DNA of 64,000 nucleotides from Posidoniimonas corsicana (GTDB lineage Bacteria; Planctomycetota; Planctomycetia; Pirellulales; Lacipirellulaceae): NCBI RefSeq assembly GCF_007859765.1, contig NZ_SIHJ01000001.1, positions 3,513,156 to 3,577,155 of the forward strand, read 5' to 3'. Shown piece by piece: positions 45,001 to 54,386 of this stretch (position 1 is its first letter; each line of letters starts with the position of its first letter). The notes under the pieces were generated by a model. It saw only the letters and a program-made list of their open reading frames with translations, ran no database searches and was not told where the DNA came from. The position numbers and the translations under genes were made by a program.

Positions 45001-48000
45001 TGCATCGCCAAGTGCAGCAAGTCGGTGAAGCTGCTGGAGCAGATGGGCGACTTCCAACAGATGCACACCGCGCGGTACCAGATTGCTGCGTCGCTCTACC
45101 ACCTGGGCGACTTTGCGGCCGCGATCGACGAGGCGCAACGCAACCGGCAGTCTGGTCTGCTGACCGGGGATTGGCAGGCGTCGGGGATCAATCTCGATGT
45201 CTGGGTGCGCGCGTCTGGCGGCGACCTCGACCGTGAGATACTCGACCTCGAGCTCCAGCGAGACCGCTTCGACACCCAGGGGTCGGCGCAGGTGTTCTTG
45301 GCGGAGGCCGTGTGGCTGATCCGGCAACGACGCGAAGAAGAGGCTATCCGGGTGCTGCGTGAGGCGTTGGAGATGACCCACCGACGGGGCGTCAAGAACG
45401 CGTACACGACACCGCTGCTGGCGTGGCTCGCCACCGCCGAGCGCCAGCGCGCCGAGCACACCTCTCCGCTGGACCACCGCCGGCGCCAGCTGTTCCTCCG
45501 GAGCACCCTCCAAGCGGCGGGACACGGTCTGTTCGAGTCGTGGGCGTGCCGGAACGACGTGCCACGGCTCCTCCGCGAGGCCGCCATTGCGGACGCGATG
45601 ATGGGGCGGCCGCGCCGCGCGAAGCGGAGGCTCATCAGAGCCCTCAACATCGCCAAGAAGCACCGCGCTAGGCACGAGTTCGCCCTCTGCCTCGAGGCGT
45701 ACGGCCGGATCGGCGAACCGCTCGGCTGGGCCAAGGCCGCCGCGCGGCTCGCCTCGGCGAAGAGGACGCTCAACCTGCTCGCTATCAAAGCCCGCGGCGA
45801 CGCTCCTTCGTCCGAAGCAGCACAGCAGGCCGCGTCCCTGTCGCTCATTGACCGATTCGACACCGTGCTGGGCTCGGGCCGGAGCATCGCGTCATCGCTA
45901 GGCGCCAACGCCATTTTTCAGCAGACACAGGCGGCCGCCCTCCGGCTGCTGCGGGGCCAGGAGTGTGTGATCTGGGACAGCGACCCGGACGCATCGCAGA
46001 AGGCGTTGCACGACGCGTCCGCAAACCGAGAGCAGCTGCTGGACCCCGAGCACTACCGCGACCTGGTCACCGGGGCAAGCTGCTGGGGACCCCGACTGGC
46101 GTCGCTATTCAACGCAGACGGGAGCCCCCGGTCGCAGGGTTCGTGCCTGGCGGCCCCAATCCTGGTGCGGGGCCGCATCTCCGCTATGATGCTCGTCGCG
46201 CACGCCGAGCTTGACAACCTCTTTGGTGAAGACGAGCTGCGGATCGCGGAGTTTATCGCCGCGATCGCCGGCGCCGCGCTTGAGAATTCCGAGGGGTTCC
46301 AGCAGCTGCAGGACCTCAACGCAACGCTCGAGGCGCGTGTCACCGAACGCACCGCCGCCGCGGAGGGCAAGGCCCGTGAGCTCGCCGAGTCGAACGAGGA
46401 GCTCGTGAGAGTCGCGACCGAGCTGCGAACGAAAGAGGACGAGCTGCGGGTCGCGATGCAGGCGGCCGAGTCCGCCAGTGAGGCCAAGAGCCAGTTCCTC
46501 GCCACGATGAGCCACGAGATCCGCACCCCAATGAACGGCATCCTGGGGATGACCGAGCTGGCGTTGCGGTCCGACCTGTCTCCGCAGCTCGAATCGTACC
46601 TGAAGACCGTGAGGCAGTCGGGCGAGGCGTTGCTCACCCTGCTGAATGACGTGCTCGACCTCTCCAAGATTGAGGCGGGCAAGATGGAGATCGAGCAGAT
46701 CGACTTCGAACTGCGGTCGGTAGTCGGGGACGCTGTGAAGCTGATGTCGGCGGCGGCCGCCAAGAAGCAGATCGAGCTGCTCTGCCACATCGCGTCGGCC
46801 GCCCCGCCGGTGGTCATCGGCGATCCGAACCGGCTCCGTCAGATCATCGTGAACCTGGTGGGCAACGCCGTCAAGTTTACCGAAGAGGGCGAGATCGTGG
46901 TGTCGGTCGAGATCGTGCCGAAGCTCCGCCGCGGCTGGGTGCTGCGATTCTCCGTCCGCGACACCGGGCCGGGCATCCCCGAGGACAAGCAGGCCAAGGT
47001 GTTCGCCGCGTTCCAGCAGAGCGACGGGTCCACCACCCGCAAGTACGGCGGCACGGGCCTGGGCCTGTCGATCTCCACCGAGCTCGTGGGGCTGATGGAC
47101 GGCCGGATCTGGCTCGAGAGTGAGGTCGGCGTGGGCTCCACCTTCCTGTTCGAGATCCCGCTCCAGACACCGGCCCCATCGGATGCGTCGCAGAAGAAGA
47201 CGGACTCGCTGAACCGCGTGCGTGCGGTCGTGTTGAGCGACTGCCAGAGTGCGCAGCAGCTCTACCTGGAAGCCCTCGGGAGGTACGGCGCCGAGGCGGA
47301 GGTCGTCGCCCCGGGCGCTTCGCTGGCGGCGGCCGCCGGCGCGCTCCCGGACGACGCGGCCCGGCTCGCGGTGATCGACCTCACCAACCGGAAGAACCTC
47401 GGACGCCGCCTGGTCGCCGAGTGGACGCCGCTGGCCCAACGCCACCAATGGGACACCCTGTGGCTAACCCCGATCGATTGGGTCGACGACCCCGAACGCC
47501 CCCTGCAGGGCGTGCGGGTGACCAAGCCGGTCACGAGCCACGACCTGATCAACGCCTCGATCGAAGCGCTGCAGATGGCTGCCCCAGCGGCGGCGGCCAC
47601 GCAACTCCCCGACCATAGGGACTGCCGCCCGCTCCGAATACTGCTGGTCGACGACAGCGAGGTCAACCAGCAGGTCGGCGTCGGGCTACTCCAGACGCGG
47701 GGCCACACAGTAGCCACGGCTGACAATGGCGCCGAGGCGCTGCAGGCATTGGAGCAATGCGAGTACGACGTGGTGCTGATGGACCTCGAGATGCCGGTGA
47801 TGGACGGCCTGGAGGCCACCCGCCACATCCGCGCCCGCGACCAACGCCTCGGCGTGCACACCCGCGTGATCGCAATGACGGCGCACGCGATGCACGTGGT
47901 GCGGGAGAAGTGCGAGGCCGCCGAGATGGACGCCTGCCTGACCAAGCCCATCCAGCCGCAGCTGCTGTTCGACGAGCTCGAGAAGGCCGCGACACTAGTC

Positions 48001-48030
48001 GACTCGACTCAGGAGCAGCCTACCGCCTAG
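42052..48030 (+). CDS. Giant hybrid sensor kinase: pseudokinase-AAA ATPase-TPR-GAF-histidine kinase-REC
   Basis: 1992 residues. (1) Ser/Thr-kinase-like domain (about 35-300): Lys66 is kept, but the catalytic HRD reads [11 protein letters not shown] (155-163) and the DFG is EGFDV, so it looks catalytically dead. (2) AAA/STAND ATPase (about 325-700), FVGRQAEL and Walker [11 protein letters not shown] (354-363), Walker [12 protein letters not shown]. (3) TPR-like helical region (about 710-1240). (4) GAF (about 1270-1420) and coiled coil. (5) HisKA with His1488 in [10 protein letters not shown]. (6) HATPase with N-box near Asn1601/Asn1605, DTGPGIP and [10 protein letters not shown]. (7) A degenerate receiver-like segment (about 1718-1840). 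(8) Receiver with Asp1911 in [12 protein letters not shown]. Resembles the trifunctional Ser/Thr kinase/ATPase/sensor kinase family. Likely cytoplasmic. Divergent from the PhcB-like gene; stop is 2 bp from the convergent desaturase stop. Confidence 0.93.
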   Translation: MTDNSNPLDDSATSCAYVEGVSPDVVRSVHEAFPNRFSALRLVSTRPEVSVLVGQERHGEARRVVKVFDYASISYGQRLRLDRDSAYLRRVHTDCVAGLLEWESFEDRRVAIFRHTDGSSLESVLATGPLNAEQLLELACRLLEGLHALHELKVVHGVLTAGAVVLPGGDASQAVLEGFDVPPTGQAQSGDRVALLHAHYCSPEAAGAIEYDTGPWSDLYSAGVLLYQAASGGLPFRHTDIGQVLFEHMTAPVPSLASRGVRSVPRAMERVIEQLLRKDPRGRSQSAEQVLSDVRKILEAYRQGDKDPDVVVGVGERKCVISEPEFVGRQAELNSLAEGIRDAKRGVGGLALLEAPSGGGKSRMKTELAQLARREGVWVLSGQETNDSGRRNLGVLDGVVTDILSKTSTEPGIANELSEALRSEAMTLPAILPRLAPLVGGGEGAAAPEQFGESRAIRALATLLSALGTADRPALVFLDDCQWADEMALKLLRHWSLQEQSGGVHVLVVAAFRSEEAPPDHALRKTNASRQIALSPLTTAEVRRLVASMAAGLPDEIIDVVTRLADGSPFMASAVLRGLNECGALTAGPNGWEVDEQRLADCQSSDQAADLLSRRVELLSQPATDLLSVGAVLGKEFDLALAADLMSVDPQDFVAALDEAKERRLIWVRPDRSQCVFVHDKIRAAVLNALGDGRERHIHRQAAVLMCGIEGANAADIAHHFDACGDSRAALNFALKAAIEARGRFALEVAEDQYRIAERGVPADDRTTRYRIYEGLGDVFLLKGRYDDAFRCFTQASPLADGDHARASIRGKLAELSVKRGDMNVAVDEYEAALRRLRVRVPRSIVTCAIMLAFQGVVQVLHTVAPSRFLHRRKRLPDASVRLKLQLLSGLTQAYWYASNRARVFWAHLAGMNEAERYLPTAELADAYSSHGVGMTLFAMTGRAEAYCRRSLEIRIAQDDLWGQGQTLHYWGVVLYAASRFNDCIAKCSKSVKLLEQMGDFQQMHTARYQIAASLYHLGDFAAAIDEAQRNRQSGLLTGDWQASGINLDVWVRASGGDLDREILDLELQRDRFDTQGSAQVFLAEAVWLIRQRREEEAIRVLREALEMTHRRGVKNAYTTPLLAWLATAERQRAEHTSPLDHRRRQLFLRSTLQAAGHGLFESWACRNDVPRLLREAAIADAMMGRPRRAKRRLIRALNIAKKHRARHEFALCLEAYGRIGEPLGWAKAAARLASAKRTLNLLAIKARGDAPSSEAAQQAASLSLIDRFDTVLGSGRSIASSLGANAIFQQTQAAALRLLRGQECVIWDSDPDASQKALHDASANREQLLDPEHYRDLVTGASCWGPRLASLFNADGSPRSQGSCLAAPILVRGRISAMMLVAHAELDNLFGEDELRIAEFIAAIAGAALENSEGFQQLQDLNATLEARVTERTAAAEGKARELAESNEELVRVATELRTKEDELRVAMQAAESASEAKSQFLATMSHEIRTPMNGILGMTELALRSDLSPQLESYLKTVRQSGEALLTLLNDVLDLSKIEAGKMEIEQIDFELRSVVGDAVKLMSAAAAKKQIELLCHIASAAPPVVIGDPNRLRQIIVNLVGNAVKFTEEGEIVVSVEIVPKLRRGWVLRFSVRDTGPGIPEDKQAKVFAAFQQSDGSTTRKYGGTGLGLSISTELVGLMDGRIWLESEVGVGSTFLFEIPLQTPAPSDASQKKTDSLNRVRAVVLSDCQSAQQLYLEALGRYGAEAEVVAPGASLAAAAGALPDDAARLAVIDLTNRKNLGRRLVAEWTPLAQRHQWDTLWLTPIDWVDDPERPLQGVRVTKPVTSHDLINASIEALQMAAPAAAATQLPDHRDCRPLRILLVDDSEVNQQVGVGLLQTRGHTVATADNGAEALQALEQCEYDVVLMDLEMPVMDGLEATRHIRARDQRLGVHTRVIAMTAHAMHVVREKCEAAEMDACLTKPIQPQLLFDELEKAATLVDSTQEQPTA

Positions 48031-48032
48031 GT

Positions 48033-49142
48033 CTAGGTGGTGTACGAACCGGCGAAGTCCATCCACCGCTTCGCGCGGTAGTCGTACAGCTTGCACCGAC
48101 GCACCACTTCGAGGTGGCCGGCCACGGTCCACCTGAACACAATCACCCGACCCGGCGCCCGCTCCTCGATAATCCGCTGCGCTTCCGGCAGGTGGTAGAG
48201 TGGGATCGCCGGGCGAACGTGGTGTGCGCTGTGCTCCATGATCCAATGAAAGAAGCCGTTGATCGGGCCGGGGAAGATCACGTGGACCGAGGACTCCAGC
48301 TGCGACGCGTCGCGCTTCCATTCGGCCTGATCGTCGTACCACGTCAGCTCGGGGTGGGTGTGGTGCAGGTAGATCACCAGGGACATCAGGGTGTTCCAGA
48401 CGAAGAACGGCACAACAAACCCAAACAGCGGCGCGTTCCACCAGGCCTTGCCGGCGCCGAACCACTCCCCGCCGCCGCCGGCGCCCAGGAACGCCGCGTA
48501 AGCGACAGCGGCCGCCAGCACCACGGCGGTGTCCTTTACCTGGGGCTTGGTGTAGCGTCCGTTCTCGGCGGCTGACGGCATGAAGATCCGCCGCCCCCAG
48601 AACTCGATTAGGTAGTACCCCAGCGGGCCCAAGGGGCCCCGGTAGAACCGGTAGGCCGCCCGCCCCCACGGCGTCAGACGCTCGTAGCCCTCCTGGGAAA
48701 GGGGCGTCCACACGTAGTCCTGCGGGCTGAGATTCGTCCAGCGGTGGTGGGTTTGGTTATGCACCTTTACCCAGAAGCTGAACGGGTGCAACGCGGGCAG
48801 CAGCGCGACCTGGCCGAGGACGTAGTTCATCGTCCGCGAATCGGTCAGGCTCTGGTGCGCCGCGTCGTGCCCCACGACGAACAGCACGCCGATCATCACG
48901 CCGGCCGCCACGCTCAGGACCAACTGGACGAGGAGGTGCTCAGCGAGCAGCGCGCCCGCGAGCAGTGCCGCCAGGACCGCAACGTCCACCAGGCAGTAGA
49001 GGACGCCCCGCAGCGTGCTCCTGCGGACCAGGCTGCGCGACTCCTCATCGGTGAACAGCTTCTGACCGCTCGGCGCCGGGCCGCTGACGTGGGCGGGATC
49101 TGCCTCTGCTGCGCGCGTCATCGCCAAGACTCTTCGGCTCAA
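48033..49142 (-). CDS. Membrane fatty-acid desaturase
   Basis: 369 residues with hydrophobic segments about 45-110 and 170-220. Three histidine boxes for the di-iron site: HDAAH (92-96), HNQTHH (128-133) and HSAHH (304-308). This is the acyl-lipid or related desaturase/hydroxylase superfamily; position specificity cannot be read. Its ATG at 49142 overlaps the stop of the upstream FadL gene by four bases, so the two are translationally coupled. The stop is 2 bp from the stop of the convergent sensor kinase. Confidence 0.9.
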   Translation of the reverse strand: MSRRVLAMTRAAEADPAHVSGPAPSGQKLFTDEESRSLVRRSTLRGVLYCLVDVAVLAALLAGALLAEHLLVQLVLSVAAGVMIGVLFVVGHDAAHQSLTDSRTMNYVLGQVALLPALHPFSFWVKVHNQTHHRWTNLSPQDYVWTPLSQEGYERLTPWGRAAYRFYRGPLGPLGYYLIEFWGRRIFMPSAAENGRYTKPQVKDTAVVLAAAVAYAAFLGAGGGGEWFGAGKAWWNAPLFGFVVPFFVWNTLMSLVIYLHHTHPELTWYDDQAEWKRDASQLESSVHVIFPGPINGFFHWIMEHSAHHVRPAIPLYHLPEAQRIIEERAPGRVIVFRWTVAGHLEVVRRCKLYDYRAKRWMDFAGSYTT

Positions 49143-50440
49143 TAGTGCACGGTGAAGCCCGCCGAGAGGGCGTCGGCCGACACCTCGCTGCGGACCGAAG
49201 ACCCGGGGATCTCGCCGAAGCCCGGCAGGTTCCAGGGCCCGGAGGCCTCGCCCTCAAACCCGTGGAGGTACGCGATGTTAAAGCTGGTGTTCTTCGAGAC
49301 ATCCAGCGTCGCGCCCAGTGAGACAATATGGCCGATGACCAGCGGCGATGCAACGTTGAAGAATGCGGTGTCCGCATTAATCGGGTTGGTCTGGTAGGTG
49401 TAGCCCAGCCTCAGGATTAGGCGGTCGGTGGCCTGGATCTGAGCCGCAGTGGACACCGAGAACACGCTGTCCCATCCCAGGCCGGTTGCGGCGCCAAACG
49501 CGTCGTAGGTCGCGACGCCAAACCCCTTGGTGTTCTTGTAGTCGAAGTAACGCAGGTCGAGACCCCACGCGACGTGGCGGATGCCCGTGTACCCAAAGCC
49601 AAGCGAGGCCACCAGCGGCATGTCCACGTCCAGCTTGTCGACGCGTGGGTTGCCAACCTCGTCCTGGGCGAAGAAGCGGAAATCCTCGAACCAGGTCGGG
49701 CTCTTCAGCGAGGCCCCCACCGTCCAGTTGCAGTGCGAGTCGTAGAACACGCCCAGCTGCACGGCGCCGCCGTAGTGGTAGCGGGTGCCCAGCCCATCGG
49801 GGTAGGTGAAGGACGAATCGAGGTTCGCGTTGTCCGGCGGAACGAGGAACAGCGGCGCCGCGTTAAGCGTCCCCATCGCCAGGATAGGCGAGATGCCGAC
49901 CGATAGATGCGGCGTCACCTCGACGGCTGCGGCGGGCGCCACCTCGAATACCTCGAGCTGAGCGTAGACGCGTCCCAGCCCGTTCGGCTGGGCGGCCAGC
50001 ACGGGGTTCGTGACACTAGACGGGTAATTCGCTTTGAATCCGGCCACGCCGTACATGCCGAGTCCAAGCGTGACGGGGCTACGGAAGTCTCGCTCGACCA
50101 GCGCAACCGCGGGGATTACCGACGCGCCTGGTTCCGCGCCGGTCGACCCGCTGCCCACGGCGGGGAAGGTTGAGCTGAGCGTCTCGGTCTGCAGCAAGAG
50201 CTCGGCGCCGAACGTGACCTCGGAGCACCGCATCCCGGTCATGGTTGCGGGGTTACGGAAGATGGCGCCCGCGGCGTCTACCGGCAACGCGGTGCCGACG
50301 CCAGCCATCGCGCGGTTAACGGTGCCGACGCCCTGCAGCACGAGGCCCTGCCCCATAGCTGCCGACGGCGCATGAATTACAACGGCCAGCGCCAAGCACC
50401 AACCCGCCAGATGAGTGACCGCTGGGTTAAAAGTCCGCAT
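49139..50440 (-). CDS. FadL/OMPP1/TodX-family outer-membrane transporter
   Basis: 433 residues. Signal peptide (LAGWCLALAVVIHAPSAAMG), then the family opening with the NPA motif (GAIFRNPATMTG), a plug region and a 14-stranded beta-barrel ending in an aromatic-type C-terminus (SADALSAGFTVHY). Long-chain fatty acids and other hydrophobic molecules cross the outer membrane through such proteins. Coupled by overlap to the desaturase gene, implying uptake followed by modification of a fatty acid or lipid signal. Located next to the signalling block. Confidence 0.92.
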   Translation of the reverse strand: MRTFNPAVTHLAGWCLALAVVIHAPSAAMGQGLVLQGVGTVNRAMAGVGTALPVDAAGAIFRNPATMTGMRCSEVTFGAELLLQTETLSSTFPAVGSGSTGAEPGASVIPAVALVERDFRSPVTLGLGMYGVAGFKANYPSSVTNPVLAAQPNGLGRVYAQLEVFEVAPAAAVEVTPHLSVGISPILAMGTLNAAPLFLVPPDNANLDSSFTYPDGLGTRYHYGGAVQLGVFYDSHCNWTVGASLKSPTWFEDFRFFAQDEVGNPRVDKLDVDMPLVASLGFGYTGIRHVAWGLDLRYFDYKNTKGFGVATYDAFGAATGLGWDSVFSVSTAAQIQATDRLILRLGYTYQTNPINADTAFFNVASPLVIGHIVSLGATLDVSKNTSFNIAYLHGFEGEASGPWNLPGFGEIPGSSVRSEVSADALSAGFTVHY

Positions 50441-50636
50441 GACGAGCCTCGTGAAAGCCTAAACGGAACACCCCACGGCAGCGACGCTGCCCGGGGCTCA
50501 TGGTCCGTATCGGCCGGCTGGCGCGGTGGGAACGGCTGTTCCGGTCGTGAGGCGTGAAACAGTGGTCCGGCCGGCAGGCACAACCGGCAAGGTTTGCGCA
50601 GGTTCCGCGCGGACCGCAACCGCCTCGGGCGGAGTG

Positions 50637-51389
50637 CTAGCAGCGCCCAGCGAAGCTTTCGACGCGAACTCCGCGGCGGGCGAGCGCCAGCCGGACGCCG
50701 GCGGCGAACTCGACCGCCCAGCGCGTGTCGCCGTGCAGGCAGATGCTGTCACAGGGCACCGACAGGCAGCCGCCGTCGGCGGTTGTGACAGCACGTCGGG
50801 TGGCGAGCGACAACGCCTGGCGGACCACCTCGCTCTCGTCTTCGAACAGCGCGCCCGGGTGGGAACGCGGGGCGATCTCGCCGTTGGACAGGTAGGCCCG
50901 ATCGGCGAACGCCTCGGCGAAGAATGGCGTTCCCGCCTCGCGGGCGGCGGCCTCGAGGCACGACCCCGCCGGACCCAGCACCGCCAACGGCGGGCCTGCT
51001 TCAACGGCGGCGCGGACGGCGGCCTCGGCAAGCTTGGGGCAGCGGGCCAACTGGTGGTACAGCGCGCCGTGGGGCTTCAGGTACGCCAGCCTGCCGTTGC
51101 GCCGGTCGACCACTCTCATCAACCGCTCTAGCTGCTCGGCGACCAGACTCTTGGCCTGGGCAGGGGTGAGCGGCAATTCGCGTCGGCCGTAGTGCTCTCG
51201 ATCGGCGTGGCCCGGGTGCGCGCCGATCGCCACTCCCAACTCAACCGCCCTTGCGACTGTCACGCGCATCGTCTGCTCGCCGCCGGCGTGGGCGCCGCAC
51301 GCGATGTTGGCTGACGTCACGTACTGCAGCAATTCATAGTCGTTGCCGGCGCCCTCGCCGACATCGACGTTCAGGTCCACTTGCCGCAT
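50637..51389 (-). CDS. pxpA: 5-oxoprolinase subunit A (LamB/YcsF family)
   Basis: 250 residues from ATG 51389, the usual family length. Motifs VDLNVDVGEG at the N-terminus, ANIACGAHAGGEQTM, GAHPGHAD and LKPHGALYHQ are diagnostic. With PxpB and PxpC it cleaves 5-oxoproline (pyroglutamate) to glutamate using ATP. Its start overlaps the PxpBC stop by one base (TGATG), so translation is coupled. The gene order BC then A is the reverse of the common arrangement. Confidence 0.93.
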   Translation of the reverse strand: MRQVDLNVDVGEGAGNDYELLQYVTSANIACGAHAGGEQTMRVTVARAVELGVAIGAHPGHADREHYGRRELPLTPAQAKSLVAEQLERLMRVVDRRNGRLAYLKPHGALYHQLARCPKLAEAAVRAAVEAGPPLAVLGPAGSCLEAAAREAGTPFFAEAFADRAYLSNGEIAPRSHPGALFEDESEVVRQALSLATRRAVTTADGGCLSVPCDSICLHGDTRWAVEFAAGVRLALARRGVRVESFAGRC

Positions 51390-53095
51390 CAGAGATCCCT
51401 GTTGGCCAACGCCACCCCGGCCAGGGTGGTCGAGAGCTCCCGCTGCGCCGCTAGGCGATAGCATCCTGCCTGCTCCATAGTTACTTCAGTAAACTGAACA
51501 CCCGCGGCCGGCCGCAACCGCCCCAATACTGGCAAGTCCGCGGCGATAACACAAGCCACCACGGGGTAGCCGCCCAGTGTCTGGCAATCGGCGGACAGCA
51601 CGATGGGGCGCCCGTCAGGGGGGATTTGGATCGCCCCCGGGCACACGGGAAATGACGCGCCGTAGCCCATTCCACCGGAGGCCAAAGACGGGCCCCTCAA
51701 ACGGATCCCCATGCGGCTCGACTCCGACGAGACCTCGTACACGGTTGAGATAAACGCCTCCCATTGGGTGGGGTCTACAGCGTTTCGGTGCGGCCCGGGC
51801 AGGATCCGCAGCACCGTCACGTCGGGGTCCGCCTCCCGCCCTACAAAGAATTGCCCGGAATCACGACGGGAATCAGCACGCTGTGCGGCGGTCGCGTTGG
51901 CTTGATGGAGCGAGTCCCCGGCTCGCAGCATGCGTCCGCCTAGACCACCGAAGCCCGCCTGCAGATCGGTTCCGGCGCCGCCTAAAACGGTCGACGCGGC
52001 GAATCCCCCCTGCACCGCGAGGTAGGCGCGGCCGCCCGTCAGCCCGCGGAGATCAAGCCGGTCGCCCACCGATAGCGACAGCCGCCGCGACCCGCCGATG
52101 GCTTCGGGCACGCCCCCCGCGACACTGACCTCGCAGTCCGCAAGGCACTCGAGCACCGGCCCCACCAGGGTGGCCTCCATCGCAACGGCGCCGGCGGGGT
52201 TTCCAACCAACGCGTTCGCGATGCGGAGCGCGGCGGTGTCCACCGCCCCGCCGACAGCAACTCCCCACCGCCGCACACCGCGACGGCCGAGGTCCTGCAG
52301 GGTCGACTGAACTCCCGGTGAGACGACACGCAACACGGGCGTTCCATCTGGAGCGTTTGACCCAAGAGATCGCGAGTGTTCCTCAAGCTGCTCAAATCGG
52401 TCGCGGTCGATCCGCTCAAACTTCACCCGATCGCCGGCCTGCAGCACTGCGGGCGGCTGACCCAACGGGTCAAACATCCGTAGCGGGCAACGGCCAACGA
52501 GGTTCCATCCGCCGGGGGACTCGTTTGGGTAGACCGCGGTGTACGTCCCGCCGACCGCCACTGCGCCCGCCGGGACACGTGTTCGCGGGGTGTCTCGGCG
52601 GGGCATCTGCAACTCCGCCGGCAGACCCTCTAGGTATCCGAAACCTGGGGTAAAGCCGACGGCGCCCACCGTGTACTCTGCCCCGCTGTGTCGGCGCACG
52701 GTCTCCTCTTCGCTCAAGCCGGCGTGGGCCGCCAGCGCGGCCAGGTCGGGTGCGAACTCGCGGTCATAGCACACCGGCAAGGTGTGCGTCCGGCTTGTCA
52801 CGCGCGGCGCGCCGTTCAACGTTGCCCTGCGCCCGCGGACCCAGCTTTCGACGCCGCCGCCCTGCTCCGCTGCCCCTGGATCGAAGAAAACCGCCACGAC
52901 GTCGAACGCTTGGACGACATCGCAAATGCTACGCAGCGGCTGATCGCGGCACGCCTCGACCAACGCGGCCGCGAGGCTGCGTCGCTCGCCCGTTTCGCCG
53001 CCGATGTGGACCAGCAACGCTGCGTCGCCTAGCAGTTCGAAGCGCAGGTCGGATGTGTCGGCGGAGAGTGGCGTTTGGCTTGGCACAGCGGACAA
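51389..53095 (-). CDS. Fused 5-oxoprolinase subunits PxpB-PxpC (KipI-KipA fusion)
   Basis: 568 residues. The N-terminal about 235 residues are the PxpB/KipI (allophanate hydrolase subunit 1-like) domain with GFTPGFGYLEGLP, PAGAVAVGG and SPGGWNLVGR motifs; from about 245 the PxpC/KipA domain follows (LRVVSPGVQSTLQDLGR, VGNPAGAVAMEATLVGP, and YGASFPVCPGAIQIPPDGRP). In E. coli these are separate proteins; the fusion ensures one-to-one supply. Starts 71 bp after the PreA-like stop on the same strand and couples to pxpA. Confidence 0.92.
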   Translation of the reverse strand: MSAVPSQTPLSADTSDLRFELLGDAALLVHIGGETGERRSLAAALVEACRDQPLRSICDVVQAFDVVAVFFDPGAAEQGGGVESWVRGRRATLNGAPRVTSRTHTLPVCYDREFAPDLAALAAHAGLSEEETVRRHSGAEYTVGAVGFTPGFGYLEGLPAELQMPRRDTPRTRVPAGAVAVGGTYTAVYPNESPGGWNLVGRCPLRMFDPLGQPPAVLQAGDRVKFERIDRDRFEQLEEHSRSLGSNAPDGTPVLRVVSPGVQSTLQDLGRRGVRRWGVAVGGAVDTAALRIANALVGNPAGAVAMEATLVGPVLECLADCEVSVAGGVPEAIGGSRRLSLSVGDRLDLRGLTGGRAYLAVQGGFAASTVLGGAGTDLQAGFGGLGGRMLRAGDSLHQANATAAQRADSRRDSGQFFVGREADPDVTVLRILPGPHRNAVDPTQWEAFISTVYEVSSESSRMGIRLRGPSLASGGMGYGASFPVCPGAIQIPPDGRPIVLSADCQTLGGYPVVACVIAADLPVLGRLRPAAGVQFTEVTMEQAGCYRLAAQRELSTTLAGVALANRDL

Positions 53096-53166
53096 TTCTA
53101 CGGACTGGCCGCCGAACGTCCATTCACCAGGCGCCCATTAGGAACCACATCGCCGTCGCCCTGCCC

Positions 53167-54294
53167 CTAGCCGCGGGCCAGAGCGTCGCTCTGATCGACA
53201 AAGTCGTCGCCGTCCCACTCGGTGTCGGCCTTAACCATCTTCTTGTCGTGCTCCGCTTTCTTGGCGGCCCGGGCCTCGGCTTGGCGCCTCACCAGGTCGG
53301 CGTGGGTGGTGAAGTACTGCAGCGAGTGCCCGCGGAAGTCGTCCAGCGATGCAAACTTGTGCCTCTCCATGAAAGCAAGCAGCTGCTCCTTCATCGGCGC
53401 CACGATGCCGTAGCCCGACTTCATCACGCCGGTGCAGACCTGCACCGTGTGGGACCCGAGCAGGATAAACTGCGCGGCGTCCTCGCCGGTCTCGACGCCG
53501 CCGATGCCGCTCAGGGTGGCGTCGGGGAACTCGTCGCGGATGACGGTCGCCACCTCCATGCACATCCGAAGCGCGATGGGCAGCACCGCCTGGCAGCTGT
53601 ACCCGCCCGGCGTGGTGTACCCCTCGACCGATGGCTCGGGGCGGAGCGTCTGAAGGTCGACGCCGATCACGCTGCGGATAGTGTTGATGGCGGCGATGCC
53701 GTCGCAACCGGCGCGGAGGCTGGCCCGGGTGGGGTCCTCGATGTGCGTGACGTTGGGCGTCATTTTCGCCCACACCGGCTTGGTCGCCACCTCCATCACC
53801 CAGCCGCACACCTCCTGCAGGATGTCCGGGTTCTCGCCCATGGCGGCACCCATCCTGCGTTCCGGCAGCCCGTGGGGGCAGGACATGTTCAGTTCGAAGG
53901 AATCGACGCCCGCCTCCTCGCAGCGGCCGATGATCTCCTGCCACACGTCCTTGTTGTACTCCTCCATCACTGAGCAGATCAGCACGCCGTCGGGGTGCGA
54001 GTCCTTGAGCGCCTTGAACTCGTCGATCCAGGCCTCGAAGGGGCGGTCGCTGATGAGCTCGATGTTCTCCCAGCCGTAGATCTCGTTCGATTCGCGGCTC
54101 CGCAGCCGCCCGTACCGCGGTTGCACGTTCACCACCTTGGACGCGTCGAGGCTGACGGTCTTGCACACCACGGCGCCCCAGCCCTCGTCGAACGCGCGGC
54201 CAATCACCTTACCGTTCGTCCCGGGAGGGCCCGAGGCGATAACGAACGGATTGGGGAGTTTCAGGCCGTTGACGGTAGTCGCTAAGGAAGCCAT
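53167..54294 (-). CDS. preA: Dihydropyrimidine dehydrogenase PreA-type subunit, lacking ferredoxin domain
   Basis: 375 residues from ATG 54294, with GAGG five bases upstream (the frame to 54339 runs through a repeat). Homologous to the FMN/DHOD-like half of dihydropyrimidine dehydrogenase: LPNPFVIASGPPG, VSLD, FELNMSCPHGLPERRMG with the catalytic Cys of SCPHG, AAINTI and SGIGGVETGEDAAQFILLG. It would reduce uracil or thymine to dihydropyrimidines. E. coli PreA ends in two [4Fe-4S] motifs; here the protein instead ends in a charged Ala/Lys/Glu tail without cysteines. A PreT partner is not in view. Confidence 0.85.
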   Translation of the reverse strand: MASLATTVNGLKLPNPFVIASGPPGTNGKVIGRAFDEGWGAVVCKTVSLDASKVVNVQPRYGRLRSRESNEIYGWENIELISDRPFEAWIDEFKALKDSHPDGVLICSVMEEYNKDVWQEIIGRCEEAGVDSFELNMSCPHGLPERRMGAAMGENPDILQEVCGWVMEVATKPVWAKMTPNVTHIEDPTRASLRAGCDGIAAINTIRSVIGVDLQTLRPEPSVEGYTTPGGYSCQAVLPIALRMCMEVATVIRDEFPDATLSGIGGVETGEDAAQFILLGSHTVQVCTGVMKSGYGIVAPMKEQLLAFMERHKFASLDDFRGHSLQYFTTHADLVRRQAEARAAKKAEHDKKMVKADTEWDGDDFVDQSDALARG

Positions 54295-54315
54295 CGTTAC
54301 CTCGAATGAGTGGGG

Positions 54316-54372
54316 AACCACGAAGGCACGAAGACACAAAGGGGCCGCGGCGGCGCCTTCGTGCTCTAGGTG
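54316..54372. repeat. Palindromic ACCACGAAGG-type intergenic repeat, copy A
   Basis: AACCACGAAGGCACGAAGACACAAAGG followed by a GC core and GCCTTCGTGCTC, so the left arm CACGAAGGC pairs with GCCTTCGTG. Located between the aminotransferase stop and preA start. The same unit (ACGAAG spaced by 9-10 bases) recurs at 55757-55847. Confidence 0.7.
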
Positions 54373-54386
54373 ACTCTGTAGCTATT

